The translations under genes and the position numbers were made by a program. Shown in pieces: positions 1 to 9,156 of a DNA stretch of 64,000 nt; the first letter of the stretch is position 1, and every line of letters starts with the position of its first letter. Origin of the DNA: Pseudomonas sp. Irchel s3h17 (GTDB taxonomy: Bacteria; Pseudomonadota; Gammaproteobacteria; Pseudomonadales; Pseudomonadaceae); contig NZ_FYDL01000017.1 in assembly GCF_900187505.1 (NCBI RefSeq), positions 16,564 through 80,563 of the forward strand, written 5' to 3'. The notes beneath the pieces are model-generated. The model made no database searches and was not told the DNA's origin. It worked only from the letters and a program-made list of their open reading frames with translations.

Positions 1-570
1 AAGCTCCCTCGCCACAATGACAGCGGTCAGTCAAGAAGAGTGGCGTCGTACACATGCCCGTGGCGAGCGAGCTTGCTCGCGCTGGGCTGCGCAGCAGGCC
101 CAAGGCCTGTCACCGGGGTTTACCTGAAGGACCGCAACCTTCTTGTTGGGGGCGTTTCACGCCCCAGCGGGAGCAAGCTCCCTCGCCACGAAGGCCGCGT
201 TCAGGCAAGGAGAGGGGCGTCGTACACATGCCCCGTGGCTTGCTCGCGCTGGGCTGCGCAGCAGGCCCAAGGCCTGTCACCGGGGTTTACCTGAAAGATC
301 GCAACCGTCTTGTTGGGGCCGCTTCGCGCCCCAGCGGGAGCAAGCTCCCTCGCCACAATGACAGCGGTCAGTCAAGAAGAGTGGCGTCGTACACATGCCC
401 GTGGCGAGCGAGCTTGCTCGCGCTGGGCTGCGCAGCAGGCCCAAGGCCTGTCACCGGGGTTTACCTGAAAGATCGCAACCGTCTTGTTGGGGGCGTTTCA
501 CACCCCAGCGGGAGCAAGCTCCCTCGCCACGGAGACCGCGCTCAGGCAAGAACAGAGGCGGCGTACACAT
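1..570. repeat. Tandem array of REP/BIME units
   Basis: About three copies of a ~170 bp unit stand head to tail. Each holds a REP palindrome arm (GTGGCGAGCGAGCTTGCTCG), a spacer with GCCCAAGGCCTGTCACCGGG, and a closing arm (GCGGGAGCAAGCTCCCTCGCC). Positions 1-127 recur almost exactly at 342-468. The middle copy has lost a few bases in the first palindrome (near 231). The window starts inside the array, so it may extend left. Frames open across it only because the repeat lacks stops; I see no gene. Positions 571-785 hold degenerate REP-like sequence and the upstream region of the first amidohydrolase. Confidence 0.85.
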
Positions 571-785
571 GCCCCGTGGCAGCCATGTGATCAAGGCTGT
601 CGCTCACACAGGCCCTGCGGCTTGATTGGCGGGCGCTGGCCTGTCTTTGTGGGCGCAAGCCTGCTCTTGCCCCTCCTCATTTGTGGAGGTCCTTTCCGCT
701 CCCGCGTTCTATAGGGTGTGCCCTGCATACCTCACAGGTTGCACGGCAGCGTGTCAGGGCCACTTCCACAATTATAAGAACAGGG

Positions 786-2660
786 GTGAGGCATTTGAGA
801 TTGTCCAGGTTGTTTATCGCCATCTCCACGACAACGGTGTTTTCCTGCATGGCCCTGGCGGGGCAGGTGCAGGCCGCAGCGCCAGCAGACATGGTCATGC
901 GCAACGGTTACGTCTACACCGTCGATGGTCGCGACTCGGTGCAGCAGGCGATTGCCATTGCCGGCGGCAAGATCGTCTACGTGGGCGGCGATGCCGGGCT
1001 CGGCCCGTACATCGGTGCACAGACACAACAGGTGGATCTGGCGGGGCGCATGTTGATGCCGGGTTTCATCGACGCCCACATGCACCCGGGTGACGGCGGG
1101 CGCGCCATGACCTTGTGCGACCTGAAGTACCAGACGATGACCCGGGCGGCTTTCCAGGCGAGCATTCAGGCGTGCCTGGATGCCGACAAGGACAAGGGCT
1201 CCGATGTCTGGCTTGAGGTGGGCAGTTGGGACCGCATGGGCATGACCGGGCTCGACGGCGACGCCGACAAGTCGACCCTGGACGCATTGAAGACGGACCG
1301 CCCGATTCAGGTCCGCTCCACCGACTTCCATACCGTATTGACCAACTCCCGTGGCCTGGCGCTCGCCGGCATCAACAAGGACACCGTGAACCCGGGCGAC
1401 GGCAAGTACGCCCGCGACAGTGCTGGCAACCCGACCGGTATCTGCGAGGACGGTGCGGCCGAGGCCATGGCCGCGGTGGTGCCGCCAGCCACTGACGCCG
1501 AGAAGCTGAACCAGGCCCGTGCCGCGCTGGATGCCCTGCGCCAGCAAGGCATTACCAGCTTCTTCGATGCCCTGTCGGGTCCGGAAAACGCCAAGGCCTT
1601 CAGCGCCCTGCAACAGTCGGGCGAGTTGACGGCCCGGGCCTTGCTGGCGATCAAGCTGGACCCGGCCGCTGCGGCGGCGGACCCGGCCAAGACCATCGCC
1701 GAGGCCAAGACGCTGGCCAGCACCTTCGACCAGGGCGAGGCCAAGGTGGCGCCGGGGGTGAACATGCGTCACGTCAAACTGTTCATGGACGGCATCATCA
1801 ACGCCCCGGCCGACACCGGAGCCCTGTTGACCCCCTACCTGCACAACGCCGGAACCGACAAGGCGCCCCAGTGGACCCCCGGGAAAAACCTCGGCGAGCT
1901 GTACTTCCCGGCGCAAGTGCTCAATCCGTTGCTGCTGCAGGCAGTCCAGGCCGGCCTCGATCCGCACTTGCACGCCACCGGGGAGCGAGCGGTGCGCGAT
2001 GCGCTCAATAGCATTGAATACGTGCGCCGCCAATTGCCCGGCAATGGCTTCCGTCCGGCGATCACCCATGCCGAGACGGTGGACCCCGCCGATTACGGGC
2101 GCTTCAAGGCGCTGGACGTGACCGCCAATATGTCATTCCAGTGGGCCCAGCAGGCGCCGTCCACGGTCGACGGCACCAACGAGCACCTGGGCGCCGAGCG
2201 TTTTGCCCGCATGGAACCCTCGGGCAGCATCAGCCGCGCGGGTGGCCGGGTGGCCTATGGCAGCGACTGGCCGGTTGATCCGCTGGATGAATTCCTCGCG
2301 CTGAAGATCGGCGTAACCCGCTCGGGCGATCCGTTGAACCCCCACAGCTATGGCCCCAAATACGCCGGCCGGCTCAATGGCGACCCTGCTTTGACGCGGG
2401 CTGAAGTGCTGCGGTCCATCACCTTGAATGCCGCCGAGCAACTGCGCCTGGAGGCCGTCGTCGGCTCGCTCGAGGTCGGCAAGTTCGCTGACCTGATCGT
2501 GCTGGACAAGAACTTCATGCAGGCACCTGAAGAAGAACTGGCTCGCAATAGCGTGCTGCTGACCCTGGTCGGCGGCAAGGTGGTGTGGGCCAAGGCACCG
2601 TTCACCGGTCTTGCGCCGGCGGCGTCGACCCAGGCTTCGATTTCCCGATCCGCCCAATAG
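786..2660 (+). CDS. Exported amidohydrolase (amidohydrolase_3 / YtcJ-like)
   Basis: A metal-dependent hydrolase of the amidohydrolase superfamily, probably cleaving amide or cyclic amide C-N bonds; the substrate is unknown. Seen: a signal peptide (hydrophobic run then VQA-AAP), the beta-strand-1 metal motif DAHMHP, HLHATGERAV, ITHAET and a late SDWPVDP motif, then a C-terminal 'KFADLIVLD' composite-domain end. All are typical of the family, and the length (~620 aa) fits. The start is uncertain. The open frame begins at ATG 681, but the signal peptide fits GTG 786 or TTG 795/801, next to AGGGGTGAG. The next gene starts 19 bp downstream and is a paralogue, so the two are likely co-transcribed. 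Confidence 0.8.
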   Translation: MRHLRLSRLFIAISTTTVFSCMALAGQVQAAAPADMVMRNGYVYTVDGRDSVQQAIAIAGGKIVYVGGDAGLGPYIGAQTQQVDLAGRMLMPGFIDAHMHPGDGGRAMTLCDLKYQTMTRAAFQASIQACLDADKDKGSDVWLEVGSWDRMGMTGLDGDADKSTLDALKTDRPIQVRSTDFHTVLTNSRGLALAGINKDTVNPGDGKYARDSAGNPTGICEDGAAEAMAAVVPPATDAEKLNQARAALDALRQQGITSFFDALSGPENAKAFSALQQSGELTARALLAIKLDPAAAAADPAKTIAEAKTLASTFDQGEAKVAPGVNMRHVKLFMDGIINAPADTGALLTPYLHNAGTDKAPQWTPGKNLGELYFPAQVLNPLLLQAVQAGLDPHLHATGERAVRDALNSIEYVRRQLPGNGFRPAITHAETVDPADYGRFKALDVTANMSFQWAQQAPSTVDGTNEHLGAERFARMEPSGSISRAGGRVAYGSDWPVDPLDEFLALKIGVTRSGDPLNPHSYGPKYAGRLNGDPALTRAEVLRSITLNAAEQLRLEAVVGSLEVGKFADLIVLDKNFMQAPEEELARNSVLLTLVGGKVVWAKAPFTGLAPAASTQASISRSAQ

Positions 2661-2679
2661 AAAACTAGAGAGCGTTCCG

Positions 2680-4422
2680 ATGCAAAGATTTATTCCAAAC
2701 CTGTTGGCCGCCGCATTGGCCTTATCCTCGGTGCAGGCGATGGCCGCCGCCGATCTCGTACTGTTCAACGGCAAGGTATACACCGCCGAACCCGGACAAG
2801 GGCTGGTCCAGGCGGTAGCGGTGCAGGATGGCAAGATTCTCAAGGTTGGCAGCGATGCCGAAATCAACGCCCTGGCCGATGCCAGCACCCAGCGCATCGA
2901 TCTGGCGGGCAAGGTGCTGATGCCCGGGATGATCGATACCCATAGCCACCCGGTGGTGGGCGCGTTCGACAGCCTGCGTGCCAACCTGCTGGACGAAGTC
3001 AAGCCGCTGCCGGAGCTCGAGCAGTGGTTGATCGAGGAGGATAAGGCCGGCCGCGCCCGTGCCGGTGACGTGATCAGTATTGCCGGGGCGAGTTCGGCCT
3101 ACTGGGAAAAAAGCCGCGAGCTGGGGAAGGTATTCAACCAGGGCCGCTGGGCTGACCAGCCGATCGTTTTCAGCGGGATCGACGGGCATACCGGCTGGGC
3201 CAACAACGCCATGCTCAAGCGTCTGCAGATCGACGCGGCCATGGTCAAGGGGCTGCCGGAAAAAGAGCGCGGCTATGTGGGCCACGAGGCGGACTTCACC
3301 CCTAACGGCTACTTTGCCGAGTCGCTTTGGGACAAGGTGCGCAACGGCATTCCCGCGCCGGATGAGCAGACCATGGTCAAGGCCGCCCGCGAGGCGGTGA
3401 AGATCAACAATGAATTTGGTGTCACCGCCTGGATGGACGCGGCCTCGAACGGCGGCAGCGAAGATTCGCTGTTCGACTTCAAGGCCACCCCGGACAGTGT
3501 CGGCGTACTGCCGCTGTACCGTGAGCTGGCGCAGAAGGGCGAGCTGACGGCCCACGTCGCGGCGCTGCTGGTAACCAACCCGAAGAGCACGCCCGCAGAC
3601 CTGGAAGTCCTGGCCACGGTGATGAAGAAGTTCGAGGGTGTGCCCAACCTGACGTTCCCCGGCATCAAGGTGTTTGCCGACGGTGTCCTGGAGTACCCGG
3701 GGCAAACCGCCGCGGTCATCGTGCCGTTCAAGAACAGCCACAAGAACGGGCAACTGCTGATCGACCCGGCGCACTTCGGTGAACTGGTGGTGGCGGCGGA
3801 GAAGCGTGACTGGATCGTGCACATGCATGCGGTCGGCGACCGGGCCGTACGCGAGTCGCTCAATGGCTTTGAATACGCGCGCAAGCTCAATCCGAAGCCA
3901 ATGCCCCACAGCATCAGCCACCTGCAACTGGTCAACCCCAAGGAGTTCCCGCGCTTCAAGCAACTGGGGGTGATCGCCTCCATGCAATTGCTCTGGGCCA
4001 CCAGTGAGAGCTACACGGTCGAACTGGTCAAGCCATACATCAGCGCCTTTGCCTACGGTTACCAGTACCCGGCCAGGTCCCTGCAACACGCGGGTGCGAC
4101 GATCGCCGGTGCCAGTGACTGGCCGGTGTCCAACCCCAACCCATGGAACGCGATTGCCCAGGCCATCACGCGCAAGGGGCCGCTGGGAGTGTTGAACGCC
4201 AAGGAAAGCGTCGACCGCCAGACCATGTTCCAGGCCTACACCCTCAACGCCGCCAAGACCCTGCGCCTGGACAAGCAGATCGGCTCGCTGGCGCCCGGCA
4301 AGCAGGCTGACCTGATCATCCTCGACCGCGATGTGTTCAAGGTCAGCAACGAGGACCTGTTCGAAACCAAGGTCCTGAACACCTTCTTTGCCGGCAAACA
4401 GGTGTACGGCCCGGCATCCTGA
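2680..4422 (+). CDS. Exported amidohydrolase paralogue (amidohydrolase_3 / YtcJ-like)
   Basis: A second metal-dependent hydrolase of the same family, ~580 aa. ATG 2680 begins a clear signal peptide (MQRFIPNLLAAALALSS...AMA). Metal-site motifs are DTHSHP near residue 87, HMHAVGDRAV, ISHLQLV and ASDWPVSNPNPW, with the C-terminal 'KQADLIILD' end. It follows its paralogue after 19 bp and precedes a porin and an NCS1 permease, suggesting periplasmic hydrolysis of a compound whose product is imported. The divergence of the pair suggests different substrates or an old duplication. The substrate cannot be read from the sequence. Confidence 0.82.
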   Translation: MQRFIPNLLAAALALSSVQAMAAADLVLFNGKVYTAEPGQGLVQAVAVQDGKILKVGSDAEINALADASTQRIDLAGKVLMPGMIDTHSHPVVGAFDSLRANLLDEVKPLPELEQWLIEEDKAGRARAGDVISIAGASSAYWEKSRELGKVFNQGRWADQPIVFSGIDGHTGWANNAMLKRLQIDAAMVKGLPEKERGYVGHEADFTPNGYFAESLWDKVRNGIPAPDEQTMVKAAREAVKINNEFGVTAWMDAASNGGSEDSLFDFKATPDSVGVLPLYRELAQKGELTAHVAALLVTNPKSTPADLEVLATVMKKFEGVPNLTFPGIKVFADGVLEYPGQTAAVIVPFKNSHKNGQLLIDPAHFGELVVAAEKRDWIVHMHAVGDRAVRESLNGFEYARKLNPKPMPHSISHLQLVNPKEFPRFKQLGVIASMQLLWATSESYTVELVKPYISAFAYGYQYPARSLQHAGATIAGASDWPVSNPNPWNAIAQAITRKGPLGVLNAKESVDRQTMFQAYTLNAAKTLRLDKQIGSLAPGKQADLIILDRDVFKVSNEDLFETKVLNTFFAGKQVYGPAS

Positions 4423-4536
4423 CCAGCGCTTCACCCGTCGCCCGCAACAACTGCCTGGCTCCTCCCGCATCAAGGGGCCTGGCAGCGCCTTGCCCGAATT
4501 TACCCGCACACTCAAAAACAACAATAAGGGTTTTAC

Positions 4537-5277
4537 ATGAACGCTCGCTCAATCTTCGCCCTGGCCGGCCTGGTACTGGCCCCCCTGACCGCACAAGCCC
4601 TGACCCTCAATGACGACTTCGGCCTCGAAGTCACCCTGGGTGCCGTCAGCGACTATCGCACCCGTGGCATTTCGCAGACCCTGGGCGACCCGGCGATCCA
4701 GGGTGGCGCCACGTTGCTGCACAGCAGTGGCCTGTACATCGGCGCCTGGACCTCGAACGTGGACTATGGCGGTGGCTACAATACGCGTCAGGAACGCGAG
4801 TACTACGCCGGCTACTACTGGCAGGCGACCGAGGCCATCAGCCTCGACCTTGGCTACATCAAGTACGACTACCCCAAGGACAGCCAATTTAACCTGAGCG
4901 AGGTCTACGCCGTCCTTGACCTGTATGGGGTCAAGCTCGGCGCCTACTACTCCAACGACACCCCGAACTACTTTGGTGAAGACCAGGACACCCTGTACGC
5001 CTACGTGGGCTACACACTCGCCTTGCCGGCCGAGTTCGGCCTGGACCTGCGCGTGGGGCACAACGACGTGAAGGATCCGGCGTTCTGGACGGCCAGCGGT
5101 GATAACCGCGAGTCCTACTACGAGTGGGAAGCCAAGCTGACCCGTGACTTCGTGGGCGTGACCTGGGGGCTGAGCTATGTCGACACCGACCTGTCAAAAA
5201 ACGAATGCGCCAGCTGGTACGGCTATGACGACCTGTGCGGGGCCACGGTGGTAGCCAGCGCCAGCAAAACGTTCTAA
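4537..5277 (+). CDS. TorF family putative outer-membrane porin
   Basis: A 246-residue outer-membrane beta-barrel candidate. It has a signal peptide ending TAQA-LT, a conserved 'VTLGAVSDYRTRGISQT' start of the mature protein, alternating aromatic strands (YYAGYYW, YYSNDTPNYFG) and a C-terminal phenylalanine (SKTF), as in outer-membrane barrels. The family is known as TorF-type putative porins; the transported compound is unknown. It sits 114 bp after the second amidohydrolase and 59 bp before a permease, consistent with uptake of the amidohydrolase substrate. Confidence 0.8.
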   Translation: MNARSIFALAGLVLAPLTAQALTLNDDFGLEVTLGAVSDYRTRGISQTLGDPAIQGGATLLHSSGLYIGAWTSNVDYGGGYNTRQEREYYAGYYWQATEAISLDLGYIKYDYPKDSQFNLSEVYAVLDLYGVKLGAYYSNDTPNYFGEDQDTLYAYVGYTLALPAEFGLDLRVGHNDVKDPAFWTASGDNRESYYEWEAKLTRDFVGVTWGLSYVDTDLSKNECASWYGYDDLCGATVVASASKTF

Positions 5278-5336
5278 GTTCCTGCCCGTACAACAAAAAC
5301 AACAGCCGCTTTCGGTTCCGCCAAGGAAACACCCCC

Positions 5337-6749
5337 ATGACCCAGGTCATCGATAGTCCCAAACGCAGTTCACTGATCGAGACACGCTCGATCGATTTCA
5401 TCCCCGAGGCCGAGCGTCACGGCAGTCTCTACAGCCAGTTCACCTTGTGGCTCGGCGCCAACCTGCAGATCACCGCCATCGTCACCGGGGCCCTGGCCGT
5501 GGTGCTGGGTGGCGATGTGTTCTGGTCGCTGATCGGCTTGCTGATCGGCCAACTGCTGGGCGGCGCGGTGGTGGCGCTGCACGCAGCGCAGGGGCCCAAG
5601 CTCGGGCTGCCGCAGATGATCTCCAGCCGCGTGCAGTTCGGCGTCTATGGCGCGGCCATCCCGATTGTGCTGGTGTGCCTGATGTACCTCGGGTTCAGCG
5701 CCACTGGCGCGGTGCTGTCAGGGCAGGCCATCGCCCAGTTGATCAGTGTCAGCGACAGCGCCGGCATCCTGATTTTTGCCGCCTGCATCGCCTTCCTGAC
5801 GATCTTCGGCTATCGGGTCATTCACCTGGTGGGCCGGGTGGCCAGTGTGCTGGGCATCATTGCCTTTGCTTACCTGTTTACCCGCCTGATGACCCTCAAC
5901 GACATCGGCCTGTTGCTGGACAATCGCCACTTCAGCTGGAGCACCTTCCTGCTGGCGGTGTCCCTGTCGGCATCCTGGCAGATCGCCTTTGGTCCCTACG
6001 TGGCCGACTACTCGCGCTACCTGCCGAGCAAGACGTCGTCGTGGAAAACCTTCGCCGCCGTCGGCCTGGGCACAGTGCTGGGCGCCCAGGCGTCGATGGT
6101 GCTGGGGGTGTTTGCCGCGGCGTTGGCCGGTGCCAATTTTCGCGGGCATGAAGTCGCGACCATCGTCGGCCTGGGCAGCACCGGGGTGATGGCCTCCTTG
6201 CTGTACCTGAGCGTGGTCTTCGGCAAGGTCACGGTGTCCACCCTCAATGCCTACGGCAGCTTCATGTGCGTGGCCACCATCATCAGCGGCTTCCGCCGTC
6301 GCCTGGAGATTACCGCCGGGCAACGCATGGTATTCGTGCTGCTGATTGTCGCGGCATCCACCACGCTGGCGCTGCTGGGGCAGTACTCGTTTCTCACCTC
6401 GTTCAAGTATTTCATCCTGTTCCTGCTGACCTTCTTCACTCCCTGGAGCGCGATCAACCTGGTGGATTACTACTTCATCAACAAAGAGCGCTATGACATC
6501 CCGGCATTGTCCGACCCGGCGGGGCGGTATGGCCGCTGGAACCTGCTGGGGATCGGGACGTACGTCGTCGGCGTGTTGATCCAGTTGCCGTTTGTCGACA
6601 CCCATTTCTACTCGGGACCGATGGTCGCGCAGTTGGGTGGCGTGGATATTTCCTGGATCGTCGGGCTGGTGGTGCCGGGCATGCTGTATTACCTGCTGGC
6701 CCGCTCGTCCGCCATGGCCGCGTTGCCCGAGGCAGGCCGCAAGGCTTGA
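5337..6749 (+). CDS. NCS1-family (cytosine/purine-type) permease
   Basis: An inner-membrane transporter of the nucleobase:cation symporter-1 type, 470 aa and about 12 hydrophobic segments. The N-terminal IDFIPEAERHG, then LWLGANLQI and GPKLGLPQMISSRVQFG, are the usual signature region of purine-cytosine permeases. The C-terminal half carries TPWSAINLVDYYFI. ATG 5337 follows CAAGGAAACACCCCC, a reasonable ribosome site; the longer frame from 5235 overlaps the preceding gene. As the last gene of the amidohydrolase-porin set it probably imports the cyclic amide or nucleobase-like substrate. The exact ligand is inference only. Confidence 0.82.
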   Translation: MTQVIDSPKRSSLIETRSIDFIPEAERHGSLYSQFTLWLGANLQITAIVTGALAVVLGGDVFWSLIGLLIGQLLGGAVVALHAAQGPKLGLPQMISSRVQFGVYGAAIPIVLVCLMYLGFSATGAVLSGQAIAQLISVSDSAGILIFAACIAFLTIFGYRVIHLVGRVASVLGIIAFAYLFTRLMTLNDIGLLLDNRHFSWSTFLLAVSLSASWQIAFGPYVADYSRYLPSKTSSWKTFAAVGLGTVLGAQASMVLGVFAAALAGANFRGHEVATIVGLGSTGVMASLLYLSVVFGKVTVSTLNAYGSFMCVATIISGFRRRLEITAGQRMVFVLLIVAASTTLALLGQYSFLTSFKYFILFLLTFFTPWSAINLVDYYFINKERYDIPALSDPAGRYGRWNLLGIGTYVVGVLIQLPFVDTHFYSGPMVAQLGGVDISWIVGLVVPGMLYYLLARSSAMAALPEAGRKA

Positions 6750-6760
6750 GTGGGTAGAAC

Positions 6761-6797
6761 CCGAGAACGCTCACCCAGGCGGGTGGGCGTTCCTCGG
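6761..6797. terminator. Hairpin after the NCS1 permease gene
   Basis: CCGAGAACGCTCACCC, loop AGGC, GGGTGGGCGTTCCTCGG forms a long, nearly perfect stem 12 bp after the permease stop. There is no U-tract, so Rho-independent termination is plausible but not certain. It separates the catabolic set from the low-GC toxin-antitoxin pair. Confidence 0.5.
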
Positions 6798-6844
6798 TCC
6801 GAGGGGGCTGGCCTGGCGCCCAATACGAAACGTCAGGTGTCTTG

Positions 6845-7602
6845 TTACTGCAATCCGAAACTCGCCGTCAGGCGCTCAATGATCCTGTCCAGCGTTCCCT
6901 TCAGGCAAATGGCCTTCAGATCAATTTCTTCTTTCGCCAGGCGATCCAGAAACGCTCTCATGTCATTCCGGATGCTGTCTGGCAATTGAATGGGGTCATC
7001 TGTCAATTGACCGCTCAGCTGCAATACATCATTTCGATGCTTGCGAATGTTCTTACTGTCTACTTGCTCCCCGGCCTGTTTACGGGCTGACAAGTCGAGC
7101 CAGGCAAGCGCTTTGAATGGAATCAGCCGGTCGGCCTTGATGTAGGTCACTGCTGCAGTGTTCTGCAGGCCATCTATGAGAAATGCATAGTAGGTATCGT
7201 CGAGCAGAATTGCGGACAGACTGGATACCGATTCGTCTGTGGGAATGGGTGTCAGGGTGGCATTCTCGGGTGCTCAAGTCCTTCGGGAGCACGAGAAAAC
7301 AGTTCAATCTGTACGGGGAAAGTATCATTTTCCGGATTCTGAAAACGGTAGAAAATGGGTCTCTCGCCACCAACTTGCTTGATCTGATATCCACCTGCCT
7401 TGATGAAGTCCCAGAAGTGGACAACAAACTCAGTATTCAGTGCCTCAATGACCAGAACGATGTCCAGATCCTTGGTGGTCCGGAACGATTCCCCGGCCTC
7501 ATCCATCGTCAGCCAGGAGGCAACACCACCAATCAGTACGTACTGATCGCGATAGGCGTTGAAGTGCTTTGCGAAAACATCTAGTCCTCTGATTTCAGCC
7601 AT
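6845..7602 (-). pseudogene. AbiEii-like nucleotidyltransferase toxin, frameshifted
   Basis: The N-terminal part (7602-7252) has a Pol-beta-type nucleotidyltransferase site: IGGVASW at residues 24-30 and KDLDIVL at 44-50. It runs out of frame at a stop at 7252. The C-terminal part continues in another frame to 6845 (YIKADRLIPFKALAWLDLSARK..., ending at LTASFGLQ). Reading one extra C in the run complementary to GGG 7268-7270 gives a continuous protein (..EGLEHPENATLTPIPTDES..) of about 252 aa, the usual size. So it is either a one-base deletion or a sequencing error. It overlaps the upstream regulator gene by 22 bp, as AbiEi/AbiEii-type pairs do. GC is lower than in neighbours, suggesting acquisition. 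Confidence 0.72.
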
Positions 7603-8606
7603 TCGACCTTCTCCTTGATTTCATCCAGCGCTATCTGGATACGTTCATCCGGGTTGTCCTCCAGACTCAGCAGTAACGATGCTTCATCTGCTATATGGTT
7701 TTCAGTCTTGAGGCTTCTGTAGGCCCAGATTTCGACCCATGCCCTGGTTTCATCCACTGAGTCCGCCACCTTGAGCGCGTTCTGTTCGACCATGGCATCG
7801 AACTGTTTCTTGGTCATGCCATAGACCGGCTGTACGGGCTCGGCAAGCATTGTGTATTTCGCGAGTGCGGTCTCGCCGGCGAGAAAAATGCCGTTCACCA
7901 GGGGTAGCTTTCTGTCGATGGCGACCTTTCGCTTGACGGGTGAGCGCATGTACCGGCGTGCATGGCTGAAAACCCGAGTACGAGAAGATCCGAACGAATA
8001 CACATTCATGAACCCCTGGCTTGGTGCGGCTTCCAGAATGCGTAGTTTCAGAAGCTGGTTAATCACTTTGGAGAGGGTAACGCGGCTGTAGTTGAACCCG
8101 CCCATGATGGCATTAGACGTATAGAGCGTATCGCTTCCCCAGTTTTGAGTCAGGCAGCCCAGTAACATGGCCTGTGCTGCGGGTAGCAAGACCGTTACCT
8201 CTTCTTCATTTCTACGGGTGCGAACGCTCTCGCGCAGATCCATGGCAAGCTCGGGAATGAACATCTGGTAGCCGGGCTGGATGAAATTGATGTGATGTGC
8301 GATCAGGCTGCGGCGCTCAGGCGCCGACAGGGATTTGCACACGTACACCACCACCTCGTCCGTTGCTTTTCGTACTAGCGTGATGTGTTTTCCGAGTGCC
8401 ACGGCGCCGGGATATTCATCTTCCACAGGCAGTAGCAGAAGCATCGAGAGTGTCGATTTGCTGCTGATCAGAATGTTCAGGTGGAGGAGGGTGTAGGCAT
8501 CCTTGATATGAAAGGGAACCCTCAGCTCAGAGGTCGGGTTCAGGTGCGCCTCCACACCCAGTGTCGATTCGATGTAAACCTTGATGTCGTCTCGTAACCT
8601 GGTCAT
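7581..8606 (-). CDS. AbiEi-like winged-helix antitoxin/regulator
   Basis: A 341-aa protein directly upstream of, and overlapping, the nucleotidyltransferase gene. In type IV AbiE-like systems the first gene is an antitoxin and autorepressor. A winged-helix-like stretch (MGGFNYSRVTLSKVINQLLKLRILE region) lies near residues 165-190, and a charged acidic C-terminus ends EKVEWLKSED. The frame is intact although its partner is broken. Base composition is less GC-rich than surrounding genes. The function is inferred from gene order and general architecture; the family name is not certain. The promoter region contains repeated GTAAAC motifs. Confidence 0.6.
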   Translation of the reverse strand: MTRLRDDIKVYIESTLGVEAHLNPTSELRVPFHIKDAYTLLHLNILISSKSTLSMLLLLPVEDEYPGAVALGKHITLVRKATDEVVVYVCKSLSAPERRSLIAHHINFIQPGYQMFIPELAMDLRESVRTRRNEEEVTVLLPAAQAMLLGCLTQNWGSDTLYTSNAIMGGFNYSRVTLSKVINQLLKLRILEAAPSQGFMNVYSFGSSRTRVFSHARRYMRSPVKRKVAIDRKLPLVNGIFLAGETALAKYTMLAEPVQPVYGMTKKQFDAMVEQNALKVADSVDETRAWVEIWAYRSLKTENHIADEASLLLSLEDNPDERIQIALDEIKEKVEWLKSED

Positions 8607-8619
8607 TTCAAGTCATCGT

Positions 8620-8658
8620 GTAAACTGATTTTTATCACTGTAAACCATGGTTGTTTAC
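8620..8658. promoter_or_regulatory. Candidate autoregulatory operator (GTAAAC repeats)
   Basis: GTAAAC occurs at 8620-8625 and 8640-8645, exactly 20 bp (two helical turns) apart. The second copy is also the left half of an inverted repeat, GTAAAC-N7-GTTTAC (8640-8658). The region is AT-rich and lies immediately upstream of the regulator start at 8606, as expected for an operator bound by the AbiEi-like protein. Confidence 0.45.
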
Positions 8659-9156
8659 GAGTCAAAAAAGTAGATTACAGTCTGGCGTGGGGGCTATGGA
8701 GAAATCACCGGGACCGAGTAAATGCAGTTGAAAAGGATGTAAAAAATCCGATACCAGACATCCGGTATCGGATTTTCGAGGGAGCCCGCGCTTGGTCTCA
8801 AATACGAAAAAGCCCGCACAAGGCGGGCTTTGGAAATCGAGTAGGTGGCCGGTGCTGGTCTCCGGCTTACAAGGTTTATCAGGCCTCTCACAGAAAAGAT
8901 TATTCAAATTGGGCTTTTCTGCTTCACACGGCATAAGGGCTGGATCCCAGCGCGGAGATCTTTCTAACCGTGTACCCTTCGGAACGCGCCCCACGTTTCC
9001 TTGCTATCCTCTTGCGCATCAGTCTGCGTCTTCACCTACACCTTCAGGATAGCAAAGCTTGTACGGCGCAAGCCGGGCTTGTTAGACCGATTGCGTTCAA
9101 GGGCAAGGGCGGCAAGCTGGAAAAATACTATCGCCTGCCGGCTCTCCCGGCGGCCC
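8659..9156. other. Intergenic region without a supported gene
   Basis: No open frame here has convincing coding character. It contains a strong hairpin at 8809-8831. A short stretch near 9088-9180 reads 'FKGKGGKLEKYYRLPALPAALRKYE' in the + frame opened at 8970. It looks protein-like but has no start context, and it ends at 9188, overlapping the 3' end of the MocR gene. I treat it as a possible gene remnant only. Confidence 0.5.
8809..8831 (-). terminator. Rho-independent terminator hairpin
   Basis: AAAGCCCGC, loop ACAAG, GCGGGCTTT is a perfect 9-bp stem. On the minus strand it is followed by TTTTCGTATTT, a U-rich tail. It would stop minus-strand transcription entering the toxin-antitoxin region from the right. 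Confidence 0.65.

Noticed and set aside
1..570. CRISPR-like regular repetition
   Set aside because: Units are ~170 bp with internal palindromes and similar spacers, typical of REP/BIME arrays; no short repeats with unique spacers and no cas genes.
8662..8994. 110-aa minus-strand open frame
   Set aside because: Runs through a terminator hairpin, with no ribosome site and no recognisable protein features.
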